Of a DNA stretch of 64,000 bases, positions 1 through 9,204 are shown one piece after another. Position 1 is the first letter of the stretch, and every line of letters starts with the position of its first letter. This DNA is from a virus, in IMG/VR virus record IMGVR_UViG_3300023174_003901, positions 62,001 through 126,000 of that record. One strand, given 5' to 3'. Below the pieces are notes generated by a model that was not told where the DNA came from, made no database searches, and was given only the letters and a program-made list of their open reading frames with translations. Both the position numbers and the translations under genes were made by a program.

Positions 1-2
1 TG

Positions 3-3000
3 CCACAAGATCGTGCAGATGGTTTCTTGCCTGACAATTTGTACCAAAAATTACAAGACAGTTTCTGTGGAGTAAACATCCAGGGCGCTCTTGTGCCTGA
101 CCCTTCCCTGAGTCCAGCACAACGTTATGGAGTGCTATTCCGTCCACGACAAAGTATGTTTGAAGACCGGTTCCTGGCCTTGCAAAACTACCTAGAGTAT
201 GTTAATGCAGTACTATTGCAGTTTCCTATATCAGAAATTAGAAACTTTAGTTTGTTAAACAGCAGTGAAGCAGAACCACAGGCAAACACCGGCGCCTGGA
301 ACAAGCGTGTGGCCAACATTGAAGAACTTAGTTATCAGGACCTGGCCCAAGTTTCAGTGGGTTACAAGTATCTTGTGGCCAGTGACAGCACACAAAACGG
401 TTCGTGGACAATTTACACTGTGACAGCAACCAAAACATTTGAGACTTTGTTTTTGAGCCGAGTGCAGAATTATGATACCAGAAACTATTGGGAGTATGTG
501 ACTTGGTATCTACCAGGATACAATCCCAGCGTAAAAATCATTGCCGAGGTGGCCAATGTAGCCACTCTCGACACTCTTAGTTTGGCGGCTGCACCTGTGG
601 GCAGTAGTGTAAAAGTCACGGCCAACAGTCAAGGTAAATTTGAAATTTATTTGAGAACCAACACAGGGTGGGATCGCGTGGGTCTGCAGGACGGGACCAT
701 TCAATTCCTGGCAGAACTTTGGGACTACGCACTAGGACGTTATGGTTTTGACGTTGAAGTGTTTGATTTACAGCACTTTGATCAAGAACCTGTAACCGAA
801 ACACGCAAGATCATACAGGCAATCAATGAACAACTATTGATTGGCGACCTATTGATTGAACGCAATCGTGCGTTGATTTTGATGTTTAACTTTGTACTAA
901 GCGAATTTGAAGCACCTGAGTGGCTGACCAAGACCAGTTTGATTGATGTTGATCACAAGATTCGACAACTGGTCCCTTATCAAACATACCAAAGAGACAA
1001 TCAAGATTTTGTACTGAACTATATTCAAGAAGTCAAACCATACCATGTGCAGATACGTGAATTTAACTTGATCTACAACGGGTTTGACGTTTACCAAGGT
1101 AGTATGGCTGATTTTGATTTGCCAGCGTTTTACAACACTGCTGAAGTGCCCAACCAGTACATGAGTCCAATATTGACTCCGTATACTTTGAGCACAGCAA
1201 CAGGAACTGGACATCCCAGCACTTATAGTGATGTAGCACCCGACAGTACGCTATGGCAAACACAACCATACAGTTTTTGGTATGACAATCATACTCTCAG
1301 CATACAAAATGTTGTGATTGCTGATGGTGGCAGCGGATATACAGTAGCGCCACAACTCACTGTGACAGGCAACTGTGTTACCCAAGCAACCATGACAGCA
1401 ATTGTCAACAGCGCAGGTCAAATCAGTCAGGTAATTGTAGATACTCCTGGTTCAGGTTATATCAGCACAGCCATTGTCACTGTATCGGGCGGTAATGGAA
1501 CAGGCGGGCAAATTATTGCTGTGATGGGCAATAACTTGGTACGTAGTATCAACACCACTATCAAATACGATCGTTATCAGTATGTGAGCACTATCTTACC
1601 TTGGGAAGCCAATGTATCATACGACAATGGTACACAAGTGCGTTATGACAACCGAGTATGGCAAGCCGATAGTGGAGACAGTTCGCCGGTGCAATCTGCC
1701 ACATTTGACCCTGATCAATGGATACTGGTTGCAGCCAGTTCATTGAGTGGTGTTGATCGTACCATGGGCTTTTATGTGCCAGGACCTGACCAACCAGGAT
1801 TAGATTTACCATTGCTGATTGATGGAGTAGACTATCCTGGTGTGCAAGTCGCCGCACCCACGTTCTCTCAGAATACCGGCTTTGATGTGGGCAACTTTGA
1901 CATCAATCCATTTGACAACATCAGTTATGGCCCAGAAGGTCGCCCCACATACGATCCTGCCATATTGGATGCCATCTATGAAAGTTCTTTCCTTGATCCT
2001 TACCTGGGAACCCGAGCAACTGACATCAACGTGGATGGTGGTGAGTTTATTGGACCTTACGAAAGCCATGCACCTGAAGAATTGGTGCCATGTTCAATGT
2101 TTGATACCATGGACTTGCGTGTGTATTCGCGTCAATTTAATGTTTCTTACGGGGATGGCACTACCACCGGGCCTTACTATGCACCCACAGCATCATTGGA
2201 CGTAGAAGTAGCGGTCAACAACATTATAATTTCTCCTGATGAATATACTGTTGATTATGGTGATAGCACAACCGCGGCAGTTACTTTTGATACTGCTCCA
2301 GCATCGGGTGCTGTAATTGTAGTACTTGAATCTGATCCAATTACTGGTCTAGAATTACGTATCTTCCAAGACATGCGTGGAGTACAAGCCACCTACAGAA
2401 TGACTTCAGCAACTACCACTACATTGACTCAGACTTTGTATACAAACAGTGACATTGTATATGTGGCCGATGCTGGTGCCCTGGCAGCGCCCGATTTGGC
2501 CAACAACATCTGGGGTGTGTTAACAGTAAATGGTGAGCGTATCATGTATCGTGAACGCAATACCATAACAAATACTGTGAGCAGTCTACTCAGAGGTACT
2601 GCTGGAACCGCAGTTGATCTGCATTCTACAGGCTCAATTGTTTATAATCTAAACCGAGATAATCTAGCACCAGAGATATACCAAGATCGCATTGTGGGAT
2701 CTAGTGTGGTGGCAGATGGAACTACTACCATCTTTACAGCAGATGTTGATTTAAGTTTAGAAGATTCAACCTTTGATCAACAGGCTATTTTGGTAGCAGT
2801 TGGTGGCATATTGCAAACCAGTGGATACACAGTGACTGGTGACAACCCAATCACAGTGGAATTTGATACAGCACCCACCGCAGGCTATCGAGTTGCAGTC
2901 TTTTGCCGTCAGGGATTGGGCTGGTACGGCGCCGGCTCAACCACAGCATACGATGGCATAGGCCTGCAATATACCGATACACTGGCCGCACAGTTTTTTA

Positions 3001-3008
3001 GAGGCTAA
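3..3008 (+). CDS. Large virion structural protein, 5' end outside window
   Basis: The frame is open to the left window edge, so about 1000 C-terminal residues are seen and the TTG at 27 need not be a start. Near the middle are two copies of a beta motif (ADGGSGYT and DTPGSGYIST) common in phage virion proteins. The C-terminal third holds two copies of a strand pattern ending FDTAPASG / FDTAPTAG, typical of fibre or baseplate beta repeats. It is followed by four structural genes on the same strand. Size and repeats suggest a baseplate or tail-fibre-associated protein; the exact role is not recognisable. Confidence 0.75.
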   Translation, partial: PQDRADGFLPDNLYQKLQDSFCGVNIQGALVPDPSLSPAQRYGVLFRPRQSMFEDRFLALQNYLEYVNAVLLQFPISEIRNFSLLNSSEAEPQANTGAWNKRVANIEELSYQDLAQVSVGYKYLVASDSTQNGSWTIYTVTATKTFETLFLSRVQNYDTRNYWEYVTWYLPGYNPSVKIIAEVANVATLDTLSLAAAPVGSSVKVTANSQGKFEIYLRTNTGWDRVGLQDGTIQFLAELWDYALGRYGFDVEVFDLQHFDQEPVTETRKIIQAINEQLLIGDLLIERNRALILMFNFVLSEFEAPEWLTKTSLIDVDHKIRQLVPYQTYQRDNQDFVLNYIQEVKPYHVQIREFNLIYNGFDVYQGSMADFDLPAFYNTAEVPNQYMSPILTPYTLSTATGTGHPSTYSDVAPDSTLWQTQPYSFWYDNHTLSIQNVVIADGGSGYTVAPQLTVTGNCVTQATMTAIVNSAGQISQVIVDTPGSGYISTAIVTVSGGNGTGGQIIAVMGNNLVRSINTTIKYDRYQYVSTILPWEANVSYDNGTQVRYDNRVWQADSGDSSPVQSATFDPDQWILVAASSLSGVDRTMGFYVPGPDQPGLDLPLLIDGVDYPGVQVAAPTFSQNTGFDVGNFDINPFDNISYGPEGRPTYDPAILDAIYESSFLDPYLGTRATDINVDGGEFIGPYESHAPEELVPCSMFDTMDLRVYSRQFNVSYGDGTTTGPYYAPTASLDVEVAVNNIIISPDEYTVDYGDSTTAAVTFDTAPASGAVIVVLESDPITGLELRIFQDMRGVQATYRMTSATTTTLTQTLYTNSDIVYVADAGALAAPDLANNIWGVLTVNGERIMYRERNTITNTVSSLLRGTAGTAVDLHSTGSIVYNLNRDNLAPEIYQDRIVGSSVVADGTTTIFTADVDLSLEDSTFDQQAILVAVGGILQTSGYTVTGDNPITVEFDTAPTAGYRVAVFCRQGLGWYGAGSTTAYDGIGLQYTDTLAAQFFRG

Positions 3009-3024
3009 AGAACAAGGTAAATAA

Positions 3025-3183
3025 ATGATGATGCAAAAAGATCAACCTATCAAACAACAAACAAATTCAGTGCCACAAGCACAACCCAAACGCCCCAATG
3101 AGACAGGGTCAGTTTCGGTTACAGGTTTTGTAAAGATTTTTGATCCAAAAACCAAAGAAACCTTTGTGGAGACTAGAGCATGA
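3025..3183 (+). CDS. Small protein sharing a motif with the next gene's N-terminus
   Basis: A 52-aa ORF begins with three ATG codons (3025, 3028, 3031), 16 nt after the previous stop, and ends by an ATGA overlap with the next gene. Its N-terminal half is Gln/Pro/Asn rich. Its C-terminal half reads VTGFVKIFDPKTKETFVE and closely matches the start of the next protein, IEGFVKIFDPNNGEIFVD. This suggests a partial duplication or a small accessory virion protein sharing a binding motif. Upstream, GTAAATAAATG loosely resembles a T4 late box. Function unknown. Confidence 0.6.
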   Translation: MMMQKDQPIKQQTNSVPQAQPKRPNETGSVSVTGFVKIFDPKTKETFVETRA

Positions 3184-3797
3184 TTTCTACAGGCTTGGTA
3201 AAAATTGAAGGATTTGTCAAAATATTTGATCCCAATAACGGCGAAATTTTTGTGGACAAAAAGAACGCCATTCATTATGAAAACATGAGTATTAGTCTTG
3301 CTGAAACTCTCAGCAACCGTACCAGTGCCCAAGGTGGCGGCTGGATTTACGAAATGGCATTTGGCAACGGTGGGTCCAGCGTTGACCCAACTGGTATTAT
3401 TACCTACTTGCCCCCAAACACCACCGGCATCAATGCTGATCTCTACAACGAAACCTACGCCAAAGTAGTCAATGATAACTCGGCAGCCGACACAGATCCT
3501 ACCAACAACTACATGGAAGTGATACACACATCAGGTAAGGTTTACACTGATATTTTGGTCAGTTGTTTGCTGGACTACGGCGAGCCACCAGGACAGCAGG
3601 CATTTGATAATTCAACCAATTTCAACGGGGAATACGTGTTTGATGAACTAGGGCTCAAGGCCTGGGCAGGAAGTGCAACGGATCTGAGATTGCTAACCCA
3701 CGTGATCTTTCACCCTGTGCAAAAGAGTTTGAACCGTCAGATACAGATTGACTATACTGTGCGTATACAAACGCTGACTAACTTGAGCACGGCATAA
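3180..3797 (+). CDS. Virion structural protein (205 aa)
   Basis: The start is supported by GGAGAC about 6 nt upstream and by the ATGA overlap with the preceding small ORF. The protein begins with a VKIEGFVKIFDP segment, then has a Gly/Ser/Asn-rich middle and a beta-rich C-terminus (QIQIDYTVRIQT). It has no signal peptide or membrane segment. Its position between a large virion protein and two fibre-like genes implies a structural role, perhaps a fibre or baseplate connector. No enzymatic motif is visible. Confidence 0.65.
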   Translation: MISTGLVKIEGFVKIFDPNNGEIFVDKKNAIHYENMSISLAETLSNRTSAQGGGWIYEMAFGNGGSSVDPTGIITYLPPNTTGINADLYNETYAKVVNDNSAADTDPTNNYMEVIHTSGKVYTDILVSCLLDYGEPPGQQAFDNSTNFNGEYVFDELGLKAWAGSATDLRLLTHVIFHPVQKSLNRQIQIDYTVRIQTLTNLSTA

Positions 3798-3800
3798 ATA
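3793..3800 (+). promoter_or_regulatory. T4-late-like box CATAAATA
   Basis: CATAAATA (7/8 match to T4 late TATAAATA) lies 15 nt before the ATG of the fibre gene at 3816. It overlaps the previous stop codon. Assignment as a late promoter is inference. Confidence 0.35.
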
Positions 3801-3815
3801 CATATGGAGTAACAC

Positions 3816-5018
3816 ATGTCATATACAATTACATTAACTGATGGCGCAATTTTTGCTGTTATAGCAGATGGTACCATCAACACTGATTCCAGCATGACCC
3901 TGGTGGGTAAAAACTGGGCAGGTTATGGACAATTCTTGGACGATAACTTTATTCGTCTATTGGAAAATGGCGCCAACACCACTGCACCTGGAGCACCGCT
4001 GACTGGTCAACTTTGGTGGAACTCAACTGCAGGTACAATGCAAGTGTACAACGGCACTGCATTCAAGACCATTGGCGGCGCCGCTGCCAGTTCAACTGCT
4101 CCAACTTCAAATGTTGCCGGTGATTTATGGTACGATACTGTGAATCAACAGTTGAATGTTTACACAGGTACTGCCTTTATTGTGGTAGGTCCTGCATTTA
4201 CTCCGGGTACAGGCACAACAGGCGCTATTGTTGCCACAATTGTAGACAACACAGCAACGTCACATTTTGTAATTGAATTATATGCCAACAACAGTATTGT
4301 GGGTATCATCAGCAAGGATCAAACATTTACTCCTTTGTCGGCTGTTGCCGGTGGATGGGGCATACAACCAGTCAATCCAGGATTGACTTTGGCCACTGGC
4401 ATTGCTAATAACGCTGTTTGGGGCAACTCAACAAATTCATTGCGTCTGAACAGTTTGACCAGTAGTCAATTCATGCGCAGTGATGCCAACACTGCTTGTT
4501 CCGGCACAATCACAGTAAATACCGGCGGTGCTGTTACTGGTATCATCAACGGTGCAGGCAACGCAATTGGTAACATTGGATCATCAGGCAGTTACTTCAA
4601 CACAATTTTTGCCACAGCAACCACAGCACTGTATGCTGACGTTGCAGAACGCTTTGCGTCAGACGAAGCGTACACACCAGGTACTGTGGTCGAACTGGGC
4701 GGTTCAGCCGAAATTACCATGGTTCGTACAGATGCCAGCAACAATGTGTTTGGTGTGATTTCTACACGCCCTGCATTTACCATGAACGGTGGCGCAGGTG
4801 AAAACGACACACACCCTCCAGTGGCCATGACAGGTCGTGTGCCTGTGCGTGTGACAGGTGCGGTACGCAAAGGCGACAGACTGATTTCAGCAGGTGACGG
4901 TATTGCTAGATCTGCTCGTCCAGAAGAAGCAAATGCATTTAATGTTATTGGCCGTGCATTGGTTGATAAATTAGATGTAGGACTTGGCACAGTAGAAGCC
5001 ATTGTCACAATTAAATAA
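3816..5018 (+). CDS. Tail fibre-like structural protein
   Basis: GGAG sits 8 nt before the ATG. The 400-aa protein has two N-terminal copies of a beta motif (GQLWWNSTAGTMQVYNGTAF and GDLWYDTVNQQLNVYTGTAF) seen in tail-fibre proteins of marine and freshwater T4-like phages. The C-terminal segment (ADVAERFASDEAYTPGTVVE onward, with GRVPVRVTGAVRKGDRL) matches the conserved C-terminal fibre module of such phages, where host-contacting or self-cleaving tips occur. I infer a fibre or tail-decorating role; receptor specificity cannot be read. Confidence 0.75.
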   Translation: MSYTITLTDGAIFAVIADGTINTDSSMTLVGKNWAGYGQFLDDNFIRLLENGANTTAPGAPLTGQLWWNSTAGTMQVYNGTAFKTIGGAAASSTAPTSNVAGDLWYDTVNQQLNVYTGTAFIVVGPAFTPGTGTTGAIVATIVDNTATSHFVIELYANNSIVGIISKDQTFTPLSAVAGGWGIQPVNPGLTLATGIANNAVWGNSTNSLRLNSLTSSQFMRSDANTACSGTITVNTGGAVTGIINGAGNAIGNIGSSGSYFNTIFATATTALYADVAERFASDEAYTPGTVVELGGSAEITMVRTDASNNVFGVISTRPAFTMNGGAGENDTHPPVAMTGRVPVRVTGAVRKGDRLISAGDGIARSARPEEANAFNVIGRALVDKLDVGLGTVEAIVTIK

Positions 5019-5030
5019 CAGGAAACAGCA

Positions 5031-6029
5031 ATGACTTATTCATCAGGATCACAAATACTAGCCGCAGATTACAATACCTTTGCAGGTAATACCACAGCAG
5101 GTTTGAATCGTGTGTGGAGCACAGGTGCAGGTGATGCAGGCTGGGGACAAACTGACATTGCCACAGTGACCGCTGGTACCAATACAGTAACAGCCACACA
5201 ATGGGCCACAATAGTCAACAACTTGGCCACATCAGGCACCCAAACCAGCACAACTCTTACATCAAGAACAGCACCTACCGCAGGAAACATTATTGGTATT
5301 TTGGCCAACGTACAAACAGATATTACCAGTGTCACAACCAATCGTGGCAATGCTGTGACCTCGGGCGCTGAGTACGGAACATTTACAGGCACCACAAGCC
5401 AGATTAATCCTACAGGTTCAGGACAAGCCGCCTGGACCATTACATTTACACACACTATTACATTTCCGTCAGCCAACCAAGCACGTTATTTCTGGAACGC
5501 AGGCGGAATTGTGCGTCTCAAGTATGGCAAGAGTTCTACAGGAACTGACAGTGATCCAGACTGGAATACCTTGGCTGGACAGTGCGGCACAATCAACCTA
5601 ACTGGTCGTGTGAACGGTGCGGCTCAAACTATTGCGGCTCAAAGTTACACAGGAACCACCAGACTCAGTGGCACCGGCGGCACACAAACAACACTGGCCA
5701 CCACCACAGGCTGGTACAACCTTACTGGCGTGGCCACTACAATATTCCAATTAAACAATGCCACCGCTCCATATTCAGGCGAGTACATCAGAACCACCGC
5801 CACAGCCACTTCGACCACAGTGTTGACCTTGGTCACAACCTGGGTCAGTGATGGATCATCGGGTGCAGGTACCACTGCTAACATTTCGGGCGGAACAGCA
5901 ACTGGCAGTCCTTCGACCACTATCTCAGGCACAGCACCCACAACCTTGGTCACATACCTTCCGCCATCTACTGCACAAGGTTTAAGCAACAGTTGGGGTA
6001 CCCCCACAATTGCTGCCAGCGTAGCCTAA
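5031..6029 (+). CDS. Thr/Gly/Ala-rich structural protein, probable tail fibre
   Basis: AGGAAACAGCA precedes the ATG, 12 nt after the previous stop. The 332-aa product is extremely rich in Thr, Ser, Gly and Ala, and low in Lys, Glu and Cys. This is typical of phage fibre or adhesin beta-helices. The N-terminus (MTYSSGSQILAADYN) resembles virion protein starts in related phages. A strong terminator follows 17 nt after the stop, so it is the last gene of the structural transcript. No catalytic motif seen. Confidence 0.65.
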   Translation: MTYSSGSQILAADYNTFAGNTTAGLNRVWSTGAGDAGWGQTDIATVTAGTNTVTATQWATIVNNLATSGTQTSTTLTSRTAPTAGNIIGILANVQTDITSVTTNRGNAVTSGAEYGTFTGTTSQINPTGSGQAAWTITFTHTITFPSANQARYFWNAGGIVRLKYGKSSTGTDSDPDWNTLAGQCGTINLTGRVNGAAQTIAAQSYTGTTRLSGTGGTQTTLATTTGWYNLTGVATTIFQLNNATAPYSGEYIRTTATATSTTVLTLVTTWVSDGSSGAGTTANISGGTATGSPSTTISGTAPTTLVTYLPPSTAQGLSNSWGTPTIAASVA

Positions 6030-6045
6030 TTGGCAAACTCAATCA

Positions 6046-6078
6046 GGGCAAAAGGTAGACTTTTGCCCTTTTTTCTTT
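6046..6078 (+). terminator. Rho-independent terminator after structural genes
   Basis: Perfect 9-bp stem GGGCAAAAG / CTTTTGCCC with a 5-nt loop followed by TTTTTTCTTTT. It separates the structural genes from the glycosyltransferase/radical SAM operon. Confidence 0.9.
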
Positions 6079-6090
6079 TATAATACTACA

Positions 6091-6399
6091 ATGAATACCG
6101 ATGCGTTAATTGCTCATGCACGAGCACGTTTTGATCATGTGGCCGCACGTCGTGTACTAAAAGAAAAGTACGAAGCCAAGATGTTGTTTGCTCATGCCGG
6201 CGGCATGTGGCGTGCCGGTCCTGAACTGCAATGTACTTTGTTGAGTTGTGCGCAAGACAAGGACGTGGTGCTGTTAGACTTGTACGAAACTCCTGTGCGA
6301 GTAAACGTTCCGGAACTGTTTGCTCGGGCACATGGCCACTGGCAAGAACAAATGAACGCTTGGCTGGTAGAATATGAAGAACAAAGTAAGAAACGATGA
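6091..6399 (+). CDS. Hypothetical protein (102 aa) opening the glycan operon
   Basis: The ATG at 6091 has no Shine-Dalgarno sequence. TATAAT lies at 6079-6084, only 6 nt before the ATG, so a transcript from it would be leaderless or nearly so; the -35 is poor. The protein is helical and His/Ala/Glu rich (ARARFDHVAARRVLKEKYEA), soluble, with no recognised domain. It overlaps the next glycosyltransferase-like gene by ATGA. I do not recognise a function; its position suggests a partner of the glycosylation genes. Confidence 0.7.
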   Translation: MNTDALIAHARARFDHVAARRVLKEKYEAKMLFAHAGGMWRAGPELQCTLLSCAQDKDVVLLDLYETPVRVNVPELFARAHGHWQEQMNAWLVEYEEQSKKR

Positions 6400-7205
6400 C
6401 AACGGGCGCATTGATATTTGCGTTCAACAATGAACAAACCGACTACGTTGCTATGGCTGGATGGAGTGCTGAAAGAATTCGTAGGCACCTCAAGATCCCT
6501 ACAGCCATTGTCACGGACGCAAATCCAACAGATCGACGACTGGCTGCCGCAGATCAAGTCATTAATGCGACGCCAGTTTCCGGAGGAACACGTTGGTTTG
6601 AGGATTATCAAGCGACTGTGTCTTGGCACAACGCAGGTAGAACTGATTCATATTCACTTACACCTTGGGATCAAACTCTAGTACTAGACGCTGATTATGT
6701 GGTGTGCGGCAATGAATTGCAAACGGTGATCAACAGCCCACAAGATTTTATGTGCCATAGATTGGCCTGGGACATGACCAGCATGAATGACTTCGACGGA
6801 CTCAACTGGTTTGGCAACAATCGCATGCCCATGTGGTGGGCCACAGTAATGATGTTCCGTAAAAGCAACACAGCACAATATATCTTTGATTGCATGAACA
6901 TGATACGTGCAAACTGGCGTCACTACAAAGACTTGTATCATATTGCAGGACCTACCTATCGTAACGACTATGCTCTCAGCATTGCCATGGGCATTGTGAG
7001 TGGACATACATTACAAGTAGACAACATACCATTTGGCTTGGCCAGTGTCATGCCTGAGCACACTCTTAAACAACTAGACACAGACTACTTTGAAATTGGG
7101 TACACAGGACAGGACGGGAAACCCAAAACAATGGGTTGGCACGGTATGGACTTTCATGCCATGGGCAAAAAGCACCTAGGAGACATAGTTGCCAATCCTC
7201 GCTGA
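6396..7205 (+). CDS. Glycosyltransferase-like protein (GT-A, DAD motif)
   Basis: Start is fixed by ATGA overlap with the 102-aa gene. The 269-aa protein has the layout of a nucleotide-sugar glycosyltransferase: an N-terminal Rossmann-like strand (GALIFAFNNE), a donor/metal site TLVLDADYVV near residue 100, and a later acceptor-side region with Trp/His clusters. It resembles the following gene in order of motifs (both keep a xLxADxVV strand and a late HxMxxKxH-type segment), suggesting an old duplication. Sugar and acceptor are unknown. Confidence 0.65.
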   Translation: MTTGALIFAFNNEQTDYVAMAGWSAERIRRHLKIPTAIVTDANPTDRRLAAADQVINATPVSGGTRWFEDYQATVSWHNAGRTDSYSLTPWDQTLVLDADYVVCGNELQTVINSPQDFMCHRLAWDMTSMNDFDGLNWFGNNRMPMWWATVMMFRKSNTAQYIFDCMNMIRANWRHYKDLYHIAGPTYRNDYALSIAMGIVSGHTLQVDNIPFGLASVMPEHTLKQLDTDYFEIGYTGQDGKPKTMGWHGMDFHAMGKKHLGDIVANPR

Positions 7206-7956
7206 ACGTGGCTACCTCATACCGGCTATTGACACCGACACAGTGGACTACCTTGGCTGTGCTATACAATTGGCACGATCTATTAGGCAGTGGCATCCAG
7301 ACGCCAATATTTCTGTTATATCTGTCAAACGCTGTGACAACCCAGTGTTCAATCATGTTATTCCTTTGCCTTATGGCGACCTTGGCGGTTTTGCCAATGA
7401 TTGGCAATGTTTTGCGGCCAGCCCTTACAGACAAACAATCAAACTGGAAGCAGATATGGTTATAGCCAGTCCCGTTGACCATTGGTGGACTATGTTTGAA
7501 CATCAAGATCTTGTGATATCTACTGGTGCTAGAGACTTTTATGATCAACCTGCTGACAGTAGATACTATAGAAAAACTTTTGATGCCAACCATTTGCCTG
7601 ACGTTTACAATGCTATAACTTATTGGCGAGTGAGTCGAACAGCACAAGAGTTTTTTCAACTGGTTCGAAACATTTTTGAAAACTGGACAGAGTACAAAAC
7701 ATTATTGAAGTTTCCAGATGAAAATCCCACAACTGATTTAGTATATGCCATGGCTGCACAGATCATTGGGCCAGAATTAGTTACCTTACCATTTGCAAGT
7801 TATCCTAAGATCGTGCATATGAAACGTCATATGATCGCGTCTCATACACCAAATTGGACACAGGAACTAGTATGGGAAAATAATCCCTTGAGATTCAACA
7901 CAGTGGCTCAATGGGGTGCTGTACATTATCATCAAAAGGACTGGCGCAGTGACTGA
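7189..7956 (+). CDS. Glycosyltransferase-like protein, paralogue of the preceding gene
   Basis: The likely start is TTG at 7189, with AGGAG 6 nt upstream; it overlaps the previous gene by 17 nt. The 255-aa protein has TIKLEADMVIASPVDHWW near residue 85, where EAD occupies the place of the DxD metal-binding motif. The N-terminal YLGCAIQLARSIRQWHP is typical of glycosyltransferases that scan a donor pocket. It probably acts with its neighbour on the same glycan. Assignment is by motif only. Confidence 0.6.
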   Translation: MPILAERGYLIPAIDTDTVDYLGCAIQLARSIRQWHPDANISVISVKRCDNPVFNHVIPLPYGDLGGFANDWQCFAASPYRQTIKLEADMVIASPVDHWWTMFEHQDLVISTGARDFYDQPADSRYYRKTFDANHLPDVYNAITYWRVSRTAQEFFQLVRNIFENWTEYKTLLKFPDENPTTDLVYAMAAQIIGPELVTLPFASYPKIVHMKRHMIASHTPNWTQELVWENNPLRFNTVAQWGAVHYHQKDWRSD

Positions 7957-8290
7957 ACAAGAATTTTTAAACTTTTGGAAAAACATTGAATGGCCTGAAA
8001 TCAAGCCGGTTTATCTTAGACTTTACCACGATGATTCGGGTCTGCCATTGTTTTACAGTCATGAAGATCAGCCCGGTAAGTATATTGACCTTACTCCTGA
8101 ACAGTTTGCATTGAGAGACCTGCAGGTACGTGTAGTTGATGGTGTGTTAAAACCACGCAAGCGACCGGTGCCACCTAAGTTAGTGCCCAGTGATCAAGGA
8201 ACACCTTGCGACCCTAATGATGTTGCTGTTGTAGTAAGCGCACAAGAACCCAACCAACAATGGAAATTAAAACAACATGAGCAAGATTGA
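7949..8290 (+). CDS. Conserved phage-type hypothetical protein (113 aa)
   Basis: I prefer the GTG at 7949 (VTEQEFLNFW), 8 nt after AAAGGA and overlapping the previous stop by 8 nt, over an ATG at 7916. The protein has an aromatic-rich N-terminal half (FWKNIEWPEIKPVYLRLYHD), a compact beta region (KYIDLTPEQFALRDLQVRVV) and a Pro/Lys-rich tail. No catalytic motif is seen. It lies between two glycosyltransferase-like genes with overlaps on both sides. Confidence 0.6.
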   Translation: MTEQEFLNFWKNIEWPEIKPVYLRLYHDDSGLPLFYSHEDQPGKYIDLTPEQFALRDLQVRVVDGVLKPRKRPVPPKLVPSDQGTPCDPNDVAVVVSAQEPNQQWKLKQHEQD

Positions 8291-9203
8291 CATAGCAGAT
8301 TTAGACTGCATTTACCTAAGTTATGATGAACCGCAACAAGAAGAATTTTGGGTCAAGATTAAGAACATGGTGCCTTGGGCCCGACGGGTCAGCAATATAC
8401 GCGGAAGCGATGCGGCACACAAAGCCGCGGCCCTGGCTTCTGACACAGAACGATTTATCCTCGTGGATGGAGACAATCTCCCCGACCCAGCGTTTTTTAA
8501 CCAAACGCTTGATCTTCCTACATCTGAATATGAAAAGGCTGTGTTCCGCTGGAGAGCACGTAATCACATTAACGGATTGATGTATGGTAACGGTGGCTTG
8601 AGTTCATGGACAAAGACGCATGTGATGAACATGCGCACCCATGAAAACACCGATGGCGCAACAGAAACACAGATAGAGTTTTGCTTTGATCCCTTATACT
8701 GGGCCATGCATGACTGCTACAGTGTAACATATCCCAATGGATCAGCATTCCAAGCCTGGCGTGCCGGATTCCGTGAAGGGGTCAAGATGTGTTTGAATCG
8801 TGGTGCAAGACCTACTGTGGCAGAGTTTCGTGATCGTGTACACCAACGAAATCTAGATCACTTGACCATATGGCACAATGTGGGTGGAGATGTAGACTAT
8901 GGTTACTGGTCGATCGCTGGCGCAAGGCAAGGAACTTACATGACCATGCTCACTAACTGGGACTATCTACAGGTACAAAACTTTGAAGCACTTGCTGAAC
9001 TGTTTGAAACAGTAAAGAACGATCAACCTGAAATCATTGCCAATCGACTGGCAGACGAACTTGCTACACAACTAGACTTGCCCATGCACATGCTCACAGG
9101 AGAAGCCAGCAGATTCTTCAAACATCACTATCGTAGCAACTGGCATAACCAAGGCATCATGGTCAGAGAAATTGATGTCATTAGAGTACAAGAAGGTTGG
9201 TGA
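8277..9203 (+). CDS. Glycosyltransferase-like protein (DGDN motif)
   Basis: Overlaps the previous gene by 14 nt. The 308-aa protein carries FILVDGDNLPDPAFF near residue 60, a DxD-like donor site, then a conserved stretch (HINGLMYGNGGLSSWTKTHV) and a Trp-rich segment AFQAWRAGFREGVKM. The same order, NPVNGLVYGHQAMIAYN then SWMCWRTAFREVLKL, occurs in the C-terminal third of the gene at 23136, so the two are homologous. Probably a cytoplasmic glycosyltransferase; substrate unknown. Confidence 0.6.
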   Translation: MSKIDIADLDCIYLSYDEPQQEEFWVKIKNMVPWARRVSNIRGSDAAHKAAALASDTERFILVDGDNLPDPAFFNQTLDLPTSEYEKAVFRWRARNHINGLMYGNGGLSSWTKTHVMNMRTHENTDGATETQIEFCFDPLYWAMHDCYSVTYPNGSAFQAWRAGFREGVKMCLNRGARPTVAEFRDRVHQRNLDHLTIWHNVGGDVDYGYWSIAGARQGTYMTMLTNWDYLQVQNFEALAELFETVKNDQPEIIANRLADELATQLDLPMHMLTGEASRFFKHHYRSNWHNQGIMVREIDVIRVQEGW

Positions 9204-9204
9204 T

